Source of the DNA: Bifidobacteriaceae bacterium
GTDB lineage: Bacteria > Actinomycetota > Actinomycetes > Actinomycetales > Bifidobacteriaceae
Direction of reading: 5' to 3'
Length of the DNA stretch: 63,317 bases
NCBI GenBank assembly: GCA_022650895.1
Contig: JALCQC010000011.1
Coordinates: 1-63,317, forward strand
The notes beneath the pieces were generated by a model, which had not been told where the DNA came from, made no database searches, and was given only the letters and a program-made list of their open reading frames with translations. This document shows, one piece after another, positions 28,735 to 38,082 of this stretch. Each line of letters begins with the position of its first letter. Positions within the stretch are counted from its first letter, which is position 1. Made by a program: the position numbers and the translations under genes.

Positions 28735-30261
28735 GTGAAGCGAAATTCCGATGAGAATTCCGTTGCGGAAAATGGTCAAGTTTCGGGGGCTCCCCAGACT
28801 GAAGTGGAGTCGGATTCCGGTCTTTTAGAGGAACACTCCGCAGTCCTCGATGACATGGGCGAAGCCGTGCAGCGGCGCGAACAGTCCCAGGAGATATGGG
28901 AAGAGCGCGAATCGCGGAACGCCTTGCGCCATATTGCAGGGCTGAGCACCGAACTGCAGGACGTCACCGAGGTCGAATACCGGAAGGTTCGTCTTGAAAG
29001 AGTGGTTCTTGTCGGCATCTGGTCCTCTGCGGTCACTACGCAGGCGGATGCGGAGGAGTCCATGCGAGAGCTTTCCGCTCTCGCCGATACCGCAGGTGCC
29101 GAAGTCGTCGATGGTCTGCTGCAGCATCGCTTCAAGCCGGATCCTGCCAGCTATATAGGTTCTGGCAAAGCCAAGGAGTTGGCGCGCATTGTTGAAAGCG
29201 AAGAGGCCGACACCGTCATTGTGAATGCCGATTTGGCGCCCTCCCAGAGACGTGCCCTCGAAGATATCGTAGGCGTGAAGGTGGTGGATCGCACAGCGGT
29301 CATCCTTGACATTTTCGCCCAGCATGCCACCAGTCGTGAAGGCAAGGCGCAGGTCGAACTCGCACAGCTTGAATACATGCTTCCGCGACTGCGTGGCTGG
29401 GGAACGACTCTCAGCCGACAGGCAGGAGGCCAGGCGGCAGGACAGGCGGGCGGCATCGGTTCGCGCGGTCCCGGCGAGACCAAGATAGAAATGGATCGCA
29501 GGCGTATTCGTCGGCGCATTTCGAAGCTACGTGCCGACATCGCCAAAATGAAACCCTCCAGGGACATCAAGCGAGGTTCACGGCACCGTGCCGGGATGCC
29601 GGTCGTTGCGGTGATCGGCTATACGAATGCCGGGAAATCAAGTCTTACCAACCGGTTGACACGCTCGCAGGAGCTGGTTGAAAACGCACTTTTCGCGACG
29701 CTCGATACTGCGGTAAGGCGTACCTCAACACGTACTGGCCGTCTTTTCGCCTACGTGGACACAGTCGGCTTCGTCCGCGACCTTCCCACCCAGCTGGTGG
29801 AAGCCTTCAAATCCACGCTGGAGGAGATAGCCGACTCCGATCTCATCCTTCACGTCGTGGACGCGTCGTATGCGAATCCGCAGGATCAGATCGACGCCGT
29901 CAACGCGGTCATCTCCGATCTGCCCGAGGTTTCGGATATCCGCGTCCAGCTTGTTTTCAACAAGGTCGACCGTATCGACGAGACGACGGCAACCCGGCTG
30001 AGGAACCTTTATCCGGATGCTCTTTTTGTGAGTGCCATCACAGGTGAGGGAATCGATGAAGTGAGGAGCATGGTGGAGAAAAGCCTGCCATTGCCGCCCG
30101 TACAGGTCGATGCGCTCATCGGATTCGAGGACGGCGGCTTGGTGGAGCAGGTGCGCAACCATGGCGTCATCGAAAGTCTGGACTATACTGATTCAGGCAT
30201 TTCATTGAGCGCCCGAGTTGATGACGCTCTTGCTGCACAAATCCTGCGGAAAGCCCGTTAA
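28735..30261 (+). CDS. hflX: GTPase HflX
   Basis: A ribosome-binding GTPase linked to splitting of stalled ribosomes. The N-terminal subdomain ends in the Gly-rich linker (LSRQAGGQAAG, GSRGPGETKIEMDRRRI). The G domain shows G1 GYTNAGKSSLTNRL, G3 DTVGFVRDLP and G4 NKVD. The N-terminus has an acidic extension of about 60 residues. I prefer GTG 28735, eight bases after GAAGGA (28721-28726), over ATG 28726, which overlaps that site; the ATG start would add three residues. Divergent from the methyltransferase/hrpA pair, itself a set of ribosome-linked genes. Confidence 0.93.
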   Translation: MKRNSDENSVAENGQVSGAPQTEVESDSGLLEEHSAVLDDMGEAVQRREQSQEIWEERESRNALRHIAGLSTELQDVTEVEYRKVRLERVVLVGIWSSAVTTQADAEESMRELSALADTAGAEVVDGLLQHRFKPDPASYIGSGKAKELARIVESEEADTVIVNADLAPSQRRALEDIVGVKVVDRTAVILDIFAQHATSREGKAQVELAQLEYMLPRLRGWGTTLSRQAGGQAAGQAGGIGSRGPGETKIEMDRRRIRRRISKLRADIAKMKPSRDIKRGSRHRAGMPVVAVIGYTNAGKSSLTNRLTRSQELVENALFATLDTAVRRTSTRTGRLFAYVDTVGFVRDLPTQLVEAFKSTLEEIADSDLILHVVDASYANPQDQIDAVNAVISDLPEVSDIRVQLVFNKVDRIDETTATRLRNLYPDALFVSAITGEGIDEVRSMVEKSLPLPPVQVDALIGFEDGGLVEQVRNHGVIESLDYTDSGISLSARVDDALAAQILRKAR

Positions 30262-30396
30262 GGTATTCCTTTTTACATGGATGCAAGCACTTCTCGCGGA
30301 GCGCTTACGTCGTTTGGTGTAGATAAGGTAAAAATGTAAGGAATGAATCTCGGTTGCTGTTTAAAACCGAAAAAACTTCTGAGGAGAGGTGCCTGA

Positions 30397-31359
<963 letters not shown>

Positions 31360-31400
31360 TTCGGACGAGTAGTGCTGTGACGAGCGGTGCTATATAGATG

Positions 31401-31438
31401 AGAAGACCCCGGGAAACCGGGGTCTTCTTGTATTTTCT
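31401..31438 (+). terminator. Rho-independent terminator of ldh
   Basis: AGAAGACCCCGG (31401-31412) and its exact complement (31417-31428) make a 12-bp stem with a GAAA tetraloop, followed by TGTATTTTCTT. Confidence 0.9.
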
Positions 31439-31499
31439 TATGTTTGTGATCGTATGGGGGCGGGAATTGACTCCACTGCAGCAAATGAAGGCTGCTGCT

Positions 31500-32297
31500 T
31501 TACAGCTTGCGTAGTACGGAAACGACCTTTCCCATGACGGTGGCATAGGTTCCATCGATGGGGGAGTAAGCGGGGTTATGTGGCATCAGCCATACATGCC
31601 CATCTTTCTTTTGGAAGGTCTTGACGGTTGCCTCGTCATCGAGGAGCGCTGCGACGATATCGCCGTTTTGTGCCGAGTTCTGTTCCCTGACGACAACGAA
31701 ATCGCCATCGCAGATTGCCGCATCGACCATGGAATCGCCATGCACCTCAAGCATGAAGAGGTTTCCTTCTCCCGTCAGTCGTTTGGGCAGACGCATCACG
31801 TCGTCGATATGCTGTTCCGCGGTGATAGGTGTACCTGCGGCGATTCTGCCGACAAGGGGAACGTCCCAAGACTGCTCGACGGCTTCCGTCTCGCCAGTAT
31901 CGTCTGAAGAATTGCCAAATCCTCGGGAGGGGAATTTTACAACGGTTGACGTGGAACTGTCAGGAGTAGAAGCGGTGTGGGTGTCTGGATGCGTTGCACC
32001 TGCGGTGATTTCCGATGATGATGCGAGACCTGCCTCGATCAGTTCAATGGCACGGCCCTTTTTTGCACCCAGTTTGATGTATCCCTTGTCGGCGAGCACC
32101 TGAAGCTGGTGTTTGACGCTTGAGGGACTCTTGAGACCTGCGTCATCTCCGATTTCACGGAAGGAGGGTGCATAGCCGTATTTTTCGACATAACGACGAA
32201 TCGATGCCAGCACTCTTTCCTGACGGTTGCTGAGCCCTGTGGGCGTTGCAGTGTCGTCATGGTCGATGGCCTTGTTGAACGGCACTATCTTGCTCAT
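31500..32297 (-). CDS. lexA: SOS repressor LexA
   Basis: Represses SOS genes and cleaves itself when RecA is active. A winged-helix domain is at about 22-88 (RQERVLASIRRYVEKYGYAPSFREI). The cleavage site is Ala154-Gly155 in RIAAGTPI, and the Ser-Lys dyad is Ser189 in GDSM and Lys226 in DEATVKTF. At 265 residues it is longer than E. coli LexA (202), because of a Ser/Thr/Asp-rich linker (about 90-145). I chose ATG 32297, which has GGGAGC upstream; the frame from 32423 would run through the LexA box region. Divergent from a ChiZ-like gene with shared LexA boxes. Confidence 0.95.
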   Translation of the reverse strand: MSKIVPFNKAIDHDDTATPTGLSNRQERVLASIRRYVEKYGYAPSFREIGDDAGLKSPSSVKHQLQVLADKGYIKLGAKKGRAIELIEAGLASSSEITAGATHPDTHTASTPDSSTSTVVKFPSRGFGNSSDDTGETEAVEQSWDVPLVGRIAAGTPITAEQHIDDVMRLPKRLTGEGNLFMLEVHGDSMVDAAICDGDFVVVREQNSAQNGDIVAALLDDEATVKTFQKKDGHVWLMPHNPAYSPIDGTYATVMGKVVSVLRKL

Positions 32298-32349
32298 GGT
32301 GCTCCCTTCGCTTTCTTTAAGAAGAATAACGTGAATGTCGGGTGAAATC

Positions 32350-32361
32350 AAACATCTGTTC
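32350..32361. promoter_or_regulatory. Near-consensus LexA box upstream of lexA
   Basis: AAACATCTGTTC differs by one base from the actinobacterial core GAAC-N4-GTTC and lies 53 bases before the lexA ATG, suitable for autoregulation. Confidence 0.6.
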
Positions 32362-32401
32362 GAAAGTGAGACTTGAAATGTCGTGAGATTCATGCAGAAT
32401 A

Positions 32402-32429
32402 GAACATACGTTCGATAGAACAAACGTTC
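32402..32429. promoter_or_regulatory. Two perfect tandem LexA (SOS) boxes
   Basis: GAACATACGTTC (32402-32413) and GAACAAACGTTC (32418-32429) both match GAAC-N4-GTTC exactly and are 16 bases apart centre to centre. The second ends 14 bases before the ATG of the LysM gene, so LexA would block its expression tightly. Confidence 0.9.
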
Positions 32430-32443
32430 GAAGGGGGTGCGAG

Positions 32444-32821
32444 ATGAGTGCAGTTGCTCGGCGAGTTTGGAGAGTGGCGCCTTCCGCGCACGAAGTTGGG
32501 GTGGAACGTAAGAAAAGCAAGAAGAAGACGGTCATGAAGCTGACGAGGCGCGGAAAAGCAGTTTTCGGTGGCCTCGGTGCTGCGCTGCTTTTGCTTTTCG
32601 GAATGGGTGTGTGGAACGTTGGAATCGCACAGTCGGAACCTGCGATCCAGCAGGTGACAAGTTACATTGTGCGTCCGGGGGACACCCTGTGGTCCTTTGC
32701 GCAGCGCACGACTCCGAATGGTGAGGATGTGAGGGAGACCGTCGCGGATCTCATCACGCTCAATCATCTTGACTCCTCGGCTGTCGAGGTGGGTCAGCGT
32801 CTGGTTGTGCCTGTTGAATGA
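32444..32821 (+). CDS. SOS-controlled LysM membrane protein, ChiZ/YneA-like division inhibitor
   Basis: A 125-residue protein: basic N-terminus with a Lys run ([17 protein letters not shown]), one transmembrane helix (about 42-62), and a LysM domain from about 72 ([35 protein letters not shown]). A LysM protein divergent from lexA and followed by nrdR matches Rv2719c (ChiZ) of Mycobacterium and is analogous to YneA of Bacillus and DivS of Corynebacterium, which delay division during DNA damage. Two perfect LexA boxes sit directly before the ribosome site AAGGGGG. The division-inhibitor role is inferred from context and topology. Confidence 0.88.
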   Translation: MSAVARRVWRVAPSAHEVGVERKKSKKKTVMKLTRRGKAVFGGLGAALLLLFGMGVWNVGIAQSEPAIQQVTSYIVRPGDTLWSFAQRTTPNGEDVRETVADLITLNHLDSSAVEVGQRLVVPVE

Positions 32822-32897
32822 TTTTGCAGAAACAGGGTTTTCTGCAAGTCACGTTTCTGTAAGAGGGTGTAATGGCGACGGGGTATCCTTATGTTTC

Positions 32898-33443
32898 ATG
32901 CATTGTCCTTTTTGCCAGAATCCCGATACCAAGGTCATCGATACGCGTGTGGGAGAAGATGGTTACGCCATTCGCCGCCGCCGCGAATGCCCGAAATGTG
33001 GGCGTCGTTTCACCACTGTGGAGACCGCGCAGTTGCTTGTCATTAAGAGGTCGGGGAACTCGGAGCCGTTTAACCGCGACAAAGTTATCTCCGGCGTGAG
33101 AAAGGCATGTCAGGGTCGCCCTATCGACGAGGATGAGCTGAAGGAGCTTGGACGCAAGGTCGAAGAAGACCTCCGTTCACGAGGCTTGGCACAGATCGAT
33201 TCAGATGAGGTAGGTCGTGCAATTCTCGGTCCGCTTCGCGATCTCGATAAAGTCGCTTACATGCGTTTCGCCAGTGTCTATCAGAATTTCGAAAATCTCG
33301 ATGATTTCGAGAAGGCCATCAAGGATCTCCGGGAACAGGAAAGTGCTGCGGATACGGCAAAAGATGCGAAGGTGACACATTCTGCGGAACAGCATGTTGC
33401 CGAACCGCATGGTGCCGAGCGGCACACAACTGGTCGGAAGTAA
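32898..33443 (+). CDS. nrdR: Transcriptional repressor NrdR
   Basis: Represses ribonucleotide reductase genes. The zinc ribbon has Cys3, Cys6, Cys31 and Cys34 ([15 protein letters not shown]), followed by the ATP-cone domain ([19 protein letters not shown]). The product of 181 residues ends in a His/Glu/Ala-rich tail of about 30 residues that the family does not usually have. I chose ATG 32898 because the motif MHCPFC begins the family; the frame from 32769 overlaps the LysM gene. TATCCT at 32884 and the absence of a ribosome site hint at a leaderless mRNA. Confidence 0.95.
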   Translation: MHCPFCQNPDTKVIDTRVGEDGYAIRRRRECPKCGRRFTTVETAQLLVIKRSGNSEPFNRDKVISGVRKACQGRPIDEDELKELGRKVEEDLRSRGLAQIDSDEVGRAILGPLRDLDKVAYMRFASVYQNFENLDDFEKAIKDLREQESAADTAKDAKVTHSAEQHVAEPHGAERHTTGRK

Positions 33444-33590
33444 AACTCAGCAAAATAAGCAGGGCGATGGATTCCGGAGCTGCACGTGATCGGAATGCTG
33501 CATGGCCGCACGGCACAGGACAGCGCATATCTGTACGGCGCATACCCGTACAGCACGTAGCGGTATGAAGTGCGTACCTATATAAAAATA

Positions 33591-33641
33591 CATAGTTGCA
33601 TGAAGTGCATAGTTGTATGAAATACACAGTTGCATAAAGTC
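33591..33641. repeat. Three degenerate 17-bp tandem units after nrdR
   Basis: Units at 33591-33607, 33608-33624 and 33625-33641 share the pattern CAyAGTTGyATrAAryr; a more diverged relative (GTAGCGGTATGAAGTG) lies about 35 bases upstream. The 326-base stretch between nrdR and serA contains no gene; besides this repeat it holds a strong bidirectional terminator. Confidence 0.65.
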
Positions 33642-33678
33642 AGCTGTGATTATCTGCGGAGATCAGGCTGGCTCATTC

Positions 33679-33729
33679 AAAAGGGTGAGGGCTCCTCTCA
33701 ATGATGTCAAGAGGAGCCCTCACCCTTTT
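33679..33729. terminator. Strong bidirectional terminator between nrdR and serA
   Basis: A perfect 20-bp stem (33679-33698 with 33710-33729) with an 11-base loop. One arm starts with AAAA and the other ends in TTTTT, so it can stop both nrdR (plus) and helD-serA (minus). Confidence 0.92.
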
Positions 33730-33769
33730 TGCGATGCTACCGGTGACGGTCGCGAGACGAAACTCGGCT

Positions 33770-34969
33770 TCAGCCCAACAGACGAACGCGAATCGTTCCA
33801 GGCAACTGCGAAAGCTGGGTGAGGACGTCCGCATCGGGCGCATGCGCTACATCGGTCACCACGTATCCGAGGTTCCCCTTCGTGCCGAGTGCCTGTGCCG
33901 AAATATTGATGTCTGCATCTCCAAGCGTGTGGTTCACTTGGGCGAGCACACCTGGCATGTTTACATGCAGATGGGCAATGCGGCTGACACCACGTGGGGA
34001 TTCGAGATTGATCGGAGGCATATTCACCGATAGGGAAGTGGCACCGGAACGCCAGTATTCAATGAGGCGGTGAGAGACGAACTGGCCGATTGCCTTCTGG
34101 GCTTCGAGCGTCGAACCGCCGATGTGCGGCGTCAGGATAATGTTGTGTTCCTCACGAAGGTCGGAGAGAAAAGCGTCTCCGGACTTCTTCGGCTCGCTGG
34201 GGTAAACGTCGATGGCGGCGCCGGAAAGGTGCCCGGAATCAAGATGGGCCTTCAAAGCCTCGATGTCCACCACGAACCCGCGGGAAAGATTGATGAGAAT
34301 GGCGCCGGTCTTCATGCGTGCAAGCTGGGGCTCAGCAAAGAAGTTGGTGTTCTCCTTGCGTCCGTCCACATGAATGGTGACGGCGTCGGCTTCCTCGAGG
34401 AGCTCGTCCAGGGAGTTTGCACGCCTGGCGTTGCCCATGGCGAGCTTTTCTTCGACATCGTAGAAGATGACCGACATGCCCAGAGCTTCGGCGAGGACGG
34501 AAACCTGGGAACCAATGTTTCCATAGCCGATGATGCCCAAGGTCTTGCCACGGACCTCATGGGACCCTGAGGCCGATTTGTCCCAGACGCCGTCCTGCAT
34601 GTGACGCATATGGTCAGGAATGCGCCGCATCAACGAGATCACGTCGGAGATGACAAGTTCGACAACCGAACGAGTGTTGGAATATGGGGCGTTGAAAACC
34701 GCAATTCCCTTACTGCTGGTGGCGCGAAGATCGACCTGGTTGGTACCGATGCAGAAGCAACCGACGGCGCTGAGCTCAGGGCGTGCTTCGACGACGCGGG
34801 AGGTCACGTTCGTCTTCGAACGGATGCCGAGGAGGTCCACGCCTTCGAGTGCGGCAATGAGACCGTCTTCGTCGAGTGCACCCGCCTGGGTTTCGACTTC
34901 GAAACCGGCGCGCTTCAGCGCATCTTCCGCCAATGGATGGATGTTTTCTAGTAATAGTGCTTTCGGCAT
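33770..34969 (-). CDS. serA: D-3-phosphoglycerate dehydrogenase
   Basis: First enzyme of serine synthesis. The NAD domain shows GIIGYGNIGSQVS near residue 147, the Arg/Glu/His catalytic strands (NLSRGFVVDIEAL, AIDVYPSEP, LTPHIGGSTLEAQ), and a C-terminal ACT domain (about 325-399, VNMPGVLAQVNHTLGD) for serine feedback. At 399 residues it is the E. coli-like form, without the intervening domain of the roughly 530-residue mycobacterial enzyme. It begins nine bases after the helD stop and has AAGGTAGGG upstream, so it is co-transcribed with helD. Confidence 0.94.
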   Translation of the reverse strand: MPKALLLENIHPLAEDALKRAGFEVETQAGALDEDGLIAALEGVDLLGIRSKTNVTSRVVEARPELSAVGCFCIGTNQVDLRATSSKGIAVFNAPYSNTRSVVELVISDVISLMRRIPDHMRHMQDGVWDKSASGSHEVRGKTLGIIGYGNIGSQVSVLAEALGMSVIFYDVEEKLAMGNARRANSLDELLEEADAVTIHVDGRKENTNFFAEPQLARMKTGAILINLSRGFVVDIEALKAHLDSGHLSGAAIDVYPSEPKKSGDAFLSDLREEHNIILTPHIGGSTLEAQKAIGQFVSHRLIEYWRSGATSLSVNMPPINLESPRGVSRIAHLHVNMPGVLAQVNHTLGDADINISAQALGTKGNLGYVVTDVAHAPDADVLTQLSQLPGTIRVRLLG

Positions 34970-34978
34970 GTCCCTACC

Positions 34979-37258
34979 TTATAACGGCAATGAGTCACGA
35001 TCGTCTCGCGTCCGAACAATAACGAGTTGTTGCGTCGGACGGGTGAGGGAGACATAGAGATCGGAGGCGGCAGTGAGACGGCTGGGGCTGTTTGTCTCAA
35101 TGAGTCCGGGCTGGATGAGCAGCACGGCGTCGTATTCGAGTCCCTTGATGCCTTCCGGATTGGTGAGGTGAATCTGGGCGTCGCCGTCTGTTTGAGCCTG
35201 CAGACGGTGAGTCTCATCGATTCCGAGATTCTTGAGGATCGACTCCCACAGTGGTGCACGCAGAGTTGAAAGCAGCTCGTCATCCGCGATCACGGCGACG
35301 CGGCCGGTTCCGTCTTGCGAAATGTAGTGGGAATGCAGCTGCAGTATTTCGGCGATGCTGGCCTCCACCAGGTCCTCGAGACGGTTCACGGTGAGGCGTT
35401 TCACGGAGTCCTCCATTTCCCGGACCGCCTTGACGGTCGAGACGTAGAGTCCCTCGTTGCGTGCGAAGTCGGAGGCGAGATCGGCCACTTCCTGAGGGTT
35501 ACGGTAGTCGATGGTGAGCTCGCCCAAGTGCCAGCGGTCGTGTCCGAAGACCGGATCGAGCATGGTCTGCCACGAGCGTGCGCCTCCGAGTGCGGAGGTC
35601 TGGGCCACGTCTCCCACAATGGTGAAGGAGCGGGTGGGGCAGCGGCGAACGAGCATACGCCATTCCATGCGGGTGAGCTCCTGTGCCTCATCGACCACGA
35701 TGTGGCCGAAGGTCCAGGAACGGTCTTTTGCCGCCCGCGCGGCGAGCAGATCCTCGTCTCCCGAGGATTCCATTCCTTCCGCCAGCCTTTGAGCGCTGAC
35801 GAGCGAGGAGCTGATGCCCATTGACTCCAAGGTATCTTGGGCGTATTTCTCTTCGGCCGTCATGCCTTTGGCGCGTGTGGCGGCGGCGATCGTCTTCGGA
35901 TCGTCCCCGATGAGCTCCATCGCCTCGTCGAGAAGCGGGATGTCGGCGGAGGTCCAGCCCGAACCCTTCGGTCGGTACAGAGCGGAGAGTTGATCGTCGT
36001 TGAGCCAAGGGGCGCAGCTGCGGAGACGGGCCGGCTTGGCCCACAGGTCTTCGAGAAGCCATTCGGCGGTCAGTGGAAGCCAGCTGAGATTCAGCGTCTT
36101 CTTCACCTGATCGTTGTAGCGCAGGTCGTCCTTGACGCGGGCGAGTTCCGCTGCCTCCGGAGTGTAGTCGAGCTCGTCGGAATAACGGCGGACGAGTGCC
36201 TCCATCATGTGTTCCACAAAGGTCACACGCGCACGGTTGTGCGGAAGATGGGAGCGGCGCGCAATCTGCTGCGCCTCTTCGATATCGGCGGCGTTGATAC
36301 GGAAGTGAACCGCTCCGACGCTGATCTCGGGGAGCGTTGAAGGAACCCGGATGCGCATGGCGACGGCGTTGGCGATGGTCTTCGCCATGCGAATGTCTCC
36401 CTTGAGCTGTGCGGCAAAGGGATCATCCGTCTGGTTGGCGACGATGCCGGGAAGCAGAGTGGCAATGGTGCGGGACAGGACGCCCGTCTCTCCCAGGGAA
36501 GGCAGCACCTGATCGATGTAGTGGAGGAACGCTTGGGAGGGACCGACGACCAGGACGCCTGAGTGATCAAGGCGCTTGCGGTGCGTATAGAGAAGGTAGG
36601 CGGCGCGATGGAGCGCAACGGCGGTTTTTCCGGTTCCGGGACCTCCCTGAACGACGGTCACCTGATTGAGGGGAGCGCGAATGATGCGGTCCTGCTCGGC
36701 CTGGATCGTGGCCACGATATCGGTCATTTTGCCGGTCCGCCGAGTGCTCAGGGAAGTGAGCAGCGCGCCTTCTCCGGTGAGGGTTCCCGACTCGGAGGCC
36801 TCTTCGACATGTTTGGAGGACACGTCCAGCACCTCATCCTCAATGCCGACCACTTCGCGGAATTTCAAAGAGATGTGGCGGCGCATCACGATGTTGAAAC
36901 GGTGATTTGGCGTGGCCTCGTAAAACGGCCGTGCGGCTTCCGCTCGCCAGTCGGTGAGCATGGGGTTGTGCTGATGGTCCGAGAGACCGATGCGCCCGAT
37001 GTAACGCTTCTCTCCGTCGTCGGTGTCGAGTCTGCCGAACACCAGACGGTCCTGCACGGCCCGCAGTTGCGTGAGTCGTTCCTCATACATGGTGGCGAAG
37101 GAGTCGCGTTCGGTGCGTTGTGTGGGGGAGCCGTGTCCGCCGGCCGCACGCACTGCGGTGAGGCGCTCGCGGGTTTGCGCAGCCATGCTGTCGAGACGGG
37201 CGTAGACGGCATCGATTACTCGTTGTTCGTCTTTTAGCTGCGTGGTGTAGTCAGTCAT
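34979..37258 (-). CDS. helD: HelD-like RNA polymerase recycling ATPase (SF1 helicase fold)
   Basis: The N-terminus has the HelD hallmarks: a long helical hairpin (LKDEQRVIDAVYARLD), then FGRLDTDDGEKRYIGRIG and LTDWRAEAARPFYEA. P-loop GGPGTGKTAVALHRAAYL at about 205, Walker B VVDEAQELTRMEW, and motif VI-like VSLTRPTQQL near the end. 759 residues, like class II actinobacterial HelD. In mycobacteria and Streptomyces such proteins strip RNA polymerase from DNA and can displace rifampicin. That role is inferred from family likeness. AAAGGG precedes the ATG. It diverges from mraZ. Confidence 0.9.
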   Translation of the reverse strand: MTDYTTQLKDEQRVIDAVYARLDSMAAQTRERLTAVRAAGGHGSPTQRTERDSFATMYEERLTQLRAVQDRLVFGRLDTDDGEKRYIGRIGLSDHQHNPMLTDWRAEAARPFYEATPNHRFNIVMRRHISLKFREVVGIEDEVLDVSSKHVEEASESGTLTGEGALLTSLSTRRTGKMTDIVATIQAEQDRIIRAPLNQVTVVQGGPGTGKTAVALHRAAYLLYTHRKRLDHSGVLVVGPSQAFLHYIDQVLPSLGETGVLSRTIATLLPGIVANQTDDPFAAQLKGDIRMAKTIANAVAMRIRVPSTLPEISVGAVHFRINAADIEEAQQIARRSHLPHNRARVTFVEHMMEALVRRYSDELDYTPEAAELARVKDDLRYNDQVKKTLNLSWLPLTAEWLLEDLWAKPARLRSCAPWLNDDQLSALYRPKGSGWTSADIPLLDEAMELIGDDPKTIAAATRAKGMTAEEKYAQDTLESMGISSSLVSAQRLAEGMESSGDEDLLAARAAKDRSWTFGHIVVDEAQELTRMEWRMLVRRCPTRSFTIVGDVAQTSALGGARSWQTMLDPVFGHDRWHLGELTIDYRNPQEVADLASDFARNEGLYVSTVKAVREMEDSVKRLTVNRLEDLVEASIAEILQLHSHYISQDGTGRVAVIADDELLSTLRAPLWESILKNLGIDETHRLQAQTDGDAQIHLTNPEGIKGLEYDAVLLIQPGLIETNSPSRLTAASDLYVSLTRPTQQLVIVRTRDDRDSLPL

Positions 37259-37460
37259 TTTTCCCTTTCATTTCCGCTCTCAGGGTGCCGAAAAAATGAG
37301 CATCTCATTCTACTTCGCGATGTCCGACAACTTTCCGAAGGCTGAATTCACCACGTTGTCGTCGCCTCTGTGACCTCGAGAGAAGAAGTCCGAATGCATC
37401 ATCGATTTTTCGGCAGCGGGGTGCGTTTTCCTGATAATCACCCGTTAATTGGCACATAGA

Positions 37461-37500
37461 TGGGGAAGAATGGTGATCAGTGGGGTAAGGTGGTGATAAC
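37461..37500 (+). promoter_or_regulatory. MraZ operator: four TGGKG boxes at 10-bp spacing
   Basis: TGGGG, TGGTG, TGGGG and TGGTG begin at 37461, 37471, 37481 and 37491, exactly ten bases apart. MraZ of other bacteria binds TGGGN direct repeats with 5-base spacers ahead of its own gene. The array ends 27 bases before the mraZ start, consistent with autorepression. Confidence 0.88.
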
Positions 37501-37527
37501 CGAGTGCTAGTGCGAAGGAGGTGTGCC

Positions 37528-38037
37528 GTGGCAGTTGAGGATCAATCAGCGAAATCCCAACCTGCGGCCGCTTCGGCACGTGAGGAATCTGTGATGCCTC
37601 CACTCCTTTTAGGTACGTACACGCCGAAGGTGGACTCGAAGGGGCGTCTGGCTCTTCCGGCAAAGTTCCGTTCTCAGCTGGGGGATGGCTTTGTCCTTGC
37701 TCGCGGACAGGAACGGTGCGTCTACCTGCTTCCTGCACAGGAATTCCGCAGGATGGCAACCCAAATTCAGCGGGCGTCACTGGGAAGTAAGGCGACGCGT
37801 GACTATTTGCGTGTTTTCCTTTCGGGAGCTGTCGATCAGCAACCGGACAAGCAGGGACGAGTGGTGATTCCTCCCATGTTGCGCAGCTACGCGCATCTGG
37901 GAAAGGAAGTCGTGGTCATTGGCGTCGGCACGCGTGCGGAGATCTGGGATGCTCAGGCGTGGGAGACCTACCTGAGCGAGCAGGAAGAGGACTATTCGCA
38001 GATAACGGATGACGTGCTTCCACCGATGGAGCTTTAA
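37528..38037 (+). CDS. mraZ: Transcriptional regulator MraZ
   Basis: First gene of the mur/fts cluster and its autoregulator. Two SpoVT/AbrB half-domains are visible: LGTYTPKVDSKGRLALPAKF and KQGRVVIPPMLRSYAHLGKEV. The GTG at 37528 has AAGGAGGT five bases upstream, the best ribosome site of the region, giving 169 residues with an extra N-terminal extension of about 25 residues rich in Ala and Ser. TGGKG boxes upstream support DNA binding at its own promoter. Confidence 0.95.
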   Translation: MAVEDQSAKSQPAAASAREESVMPPLLLGTYTPKVDSKGRLALPAKFRSQLGDGFVLARGQERCVYLLPAQEFRRMATQIQRASLGSKATRDYLRVFLSGAVDQQPDKQGRVVIPPMLRSYAHLGKEVVVIGVGTRAEIWDAQAWETYLSEQEEDYSQITDDVLPPMEL

Positions 38038-38082
38038 AGGACTGACGTAGTGACGATGAACAGAGGGAAGAGAGGAGCCGAC

